From positions 248,001 through 312,000 of the forward strand of contig JAFIEV010000017.1 in assembly GCA_020832305.1 (NCBI GenBank): a DNA stretch of 64,000 bases. The letters run 5' to 3'. Shown piece after piece: positions 63,894-64,000 of the stretch. The translations under genes and the position numbers were made by a program. Origin of the DNA: Cyclobacteriaceae bacterium (GTDB lineage Bacteria > Bacteroidota > Bacteroidia > Cytophagales > Cyclobacteriaceae). Below the pieces are notes generated by a model. That model was not told the origin of the DNA. It worked only from the letters and a program-made list of their open reading frames with translations, and searched no databases. Numbering within the stretch: the stretch's first letter is position 1; the number at the start of each line of letters is the position of its first letter.

Positions 63894-64000
63894 ACCATTA
63901 AAAAAACTTTGATTTCGTTCGTTTTTCTTGCATTGTACAAGGCTTAGCTATTTTTGACCATTATTCTGTTGTTCTCTGTATATCTTTACGAAGATGTTAA

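Noticed and set aside
63951-63988. Promoter-like TTTTTG and TATCTTTA near the right end
   Set aside because: The spacer is 24 nt, longer than the usual 19-20, the -7 has a mismatch, and the gene it would serve lies outside the window.

Overview
The window is a piece of an AT-rich chromosome from a member of the Bacteroidota, most likely the order Cytophagales (a marine or soil, non-Bacteroides type). Grounds: a SusC/SusD pair with its own FecR anti-sigma factor and ECF sigma factor; a secreted protein ending in a type 9 secretion (CHU-type) sorting domain; many lipoproteins; -7 promoter elements of the form TAnnTTTG; almost no Shine-Dalgarno sequences; and the order rplQ-carA-eno after the ribosomal genes. 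No tRNA, rRNA, CRISPR array, prophage or transposase gene was seen. The genus is not claimed.

Region 1 (1-13.5 kb) is the S10-spc-alpha ribosomal supercluster, entered inside rplC: rplC-D-W-B, rpsS, rplV, rpsC, rplP, rpmC, rpsQ, rplN-X-E, rpsN, rpsH, rplF-R, rpsE, rpmD, rplO, secY, infA, rpmJ, rpsM-K-D, rpoA, rplQ. A good internal promoter lies between rpsN and rpsH, and a strong terminator follows rplQ. Region 2 (13.5-28.8 kb) is mostly housekeeping: carA, eno, an FtsB/DivIC-like protein, an outer-membrane protein, a malate/lactate dehydrogenase-family enzyme, a DUF4139 protein, a Ppx/GppA phosphatase, an acyl-CoA carboxylase beta subunit, pyrR-pyrB, a methyltransferase, lemA divergent from two TPM-domain genes, and an unassigned lipoprotein.

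Region 3 (28.9-38.3 kb, minus strand) is a compact polysaccharide-utilisation locus: an unusual GH92 alpha-mannosidase lipoprotein, ECF sigma factor, FecR anti-sigma factor, SusC and SusD. The fecR-susC gap carries two stem-loops, the second with a U-tail on the opposite (+) strand. This is what a cis-antisense RNA opposed to the susC leader would look like. Region 4 (38.5-56.3 kb) holds gcvP, an orphan propeller-type sensor kinase, a patatin/Omp85 outer-membrane lipase, a WG-repeat protein, a large T9SS cargo protein, a YdcF-family membrane protein, a PorT-type beta-barrel and a Lys1-like dehydrogenase.

Region 5 (56.4-63.9 kb) is a hexuronate operon: uxaE (tagaturonate/fructuronate epimerase), uxaC, a KDG kinase, KDPG aldolase and a complete TRAP transporter (dctP-Q-M). 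A near-perfect LacI-type palindrome overlaps the predicted start of transcription. Uronate would enter through the TRAP system, be isomerised by UxaC, epimerised by UxaE, converted to KDG by UxuB/UxuA (not in this window), then phosphorylated and cleaved.

Smaller items of interest are a two-copy palindromic dispersed repeat (22.6 and 28.8 kb) and an unlisted 49-residue signal-peptide-like small ORF at 22.8-23.0 kb.
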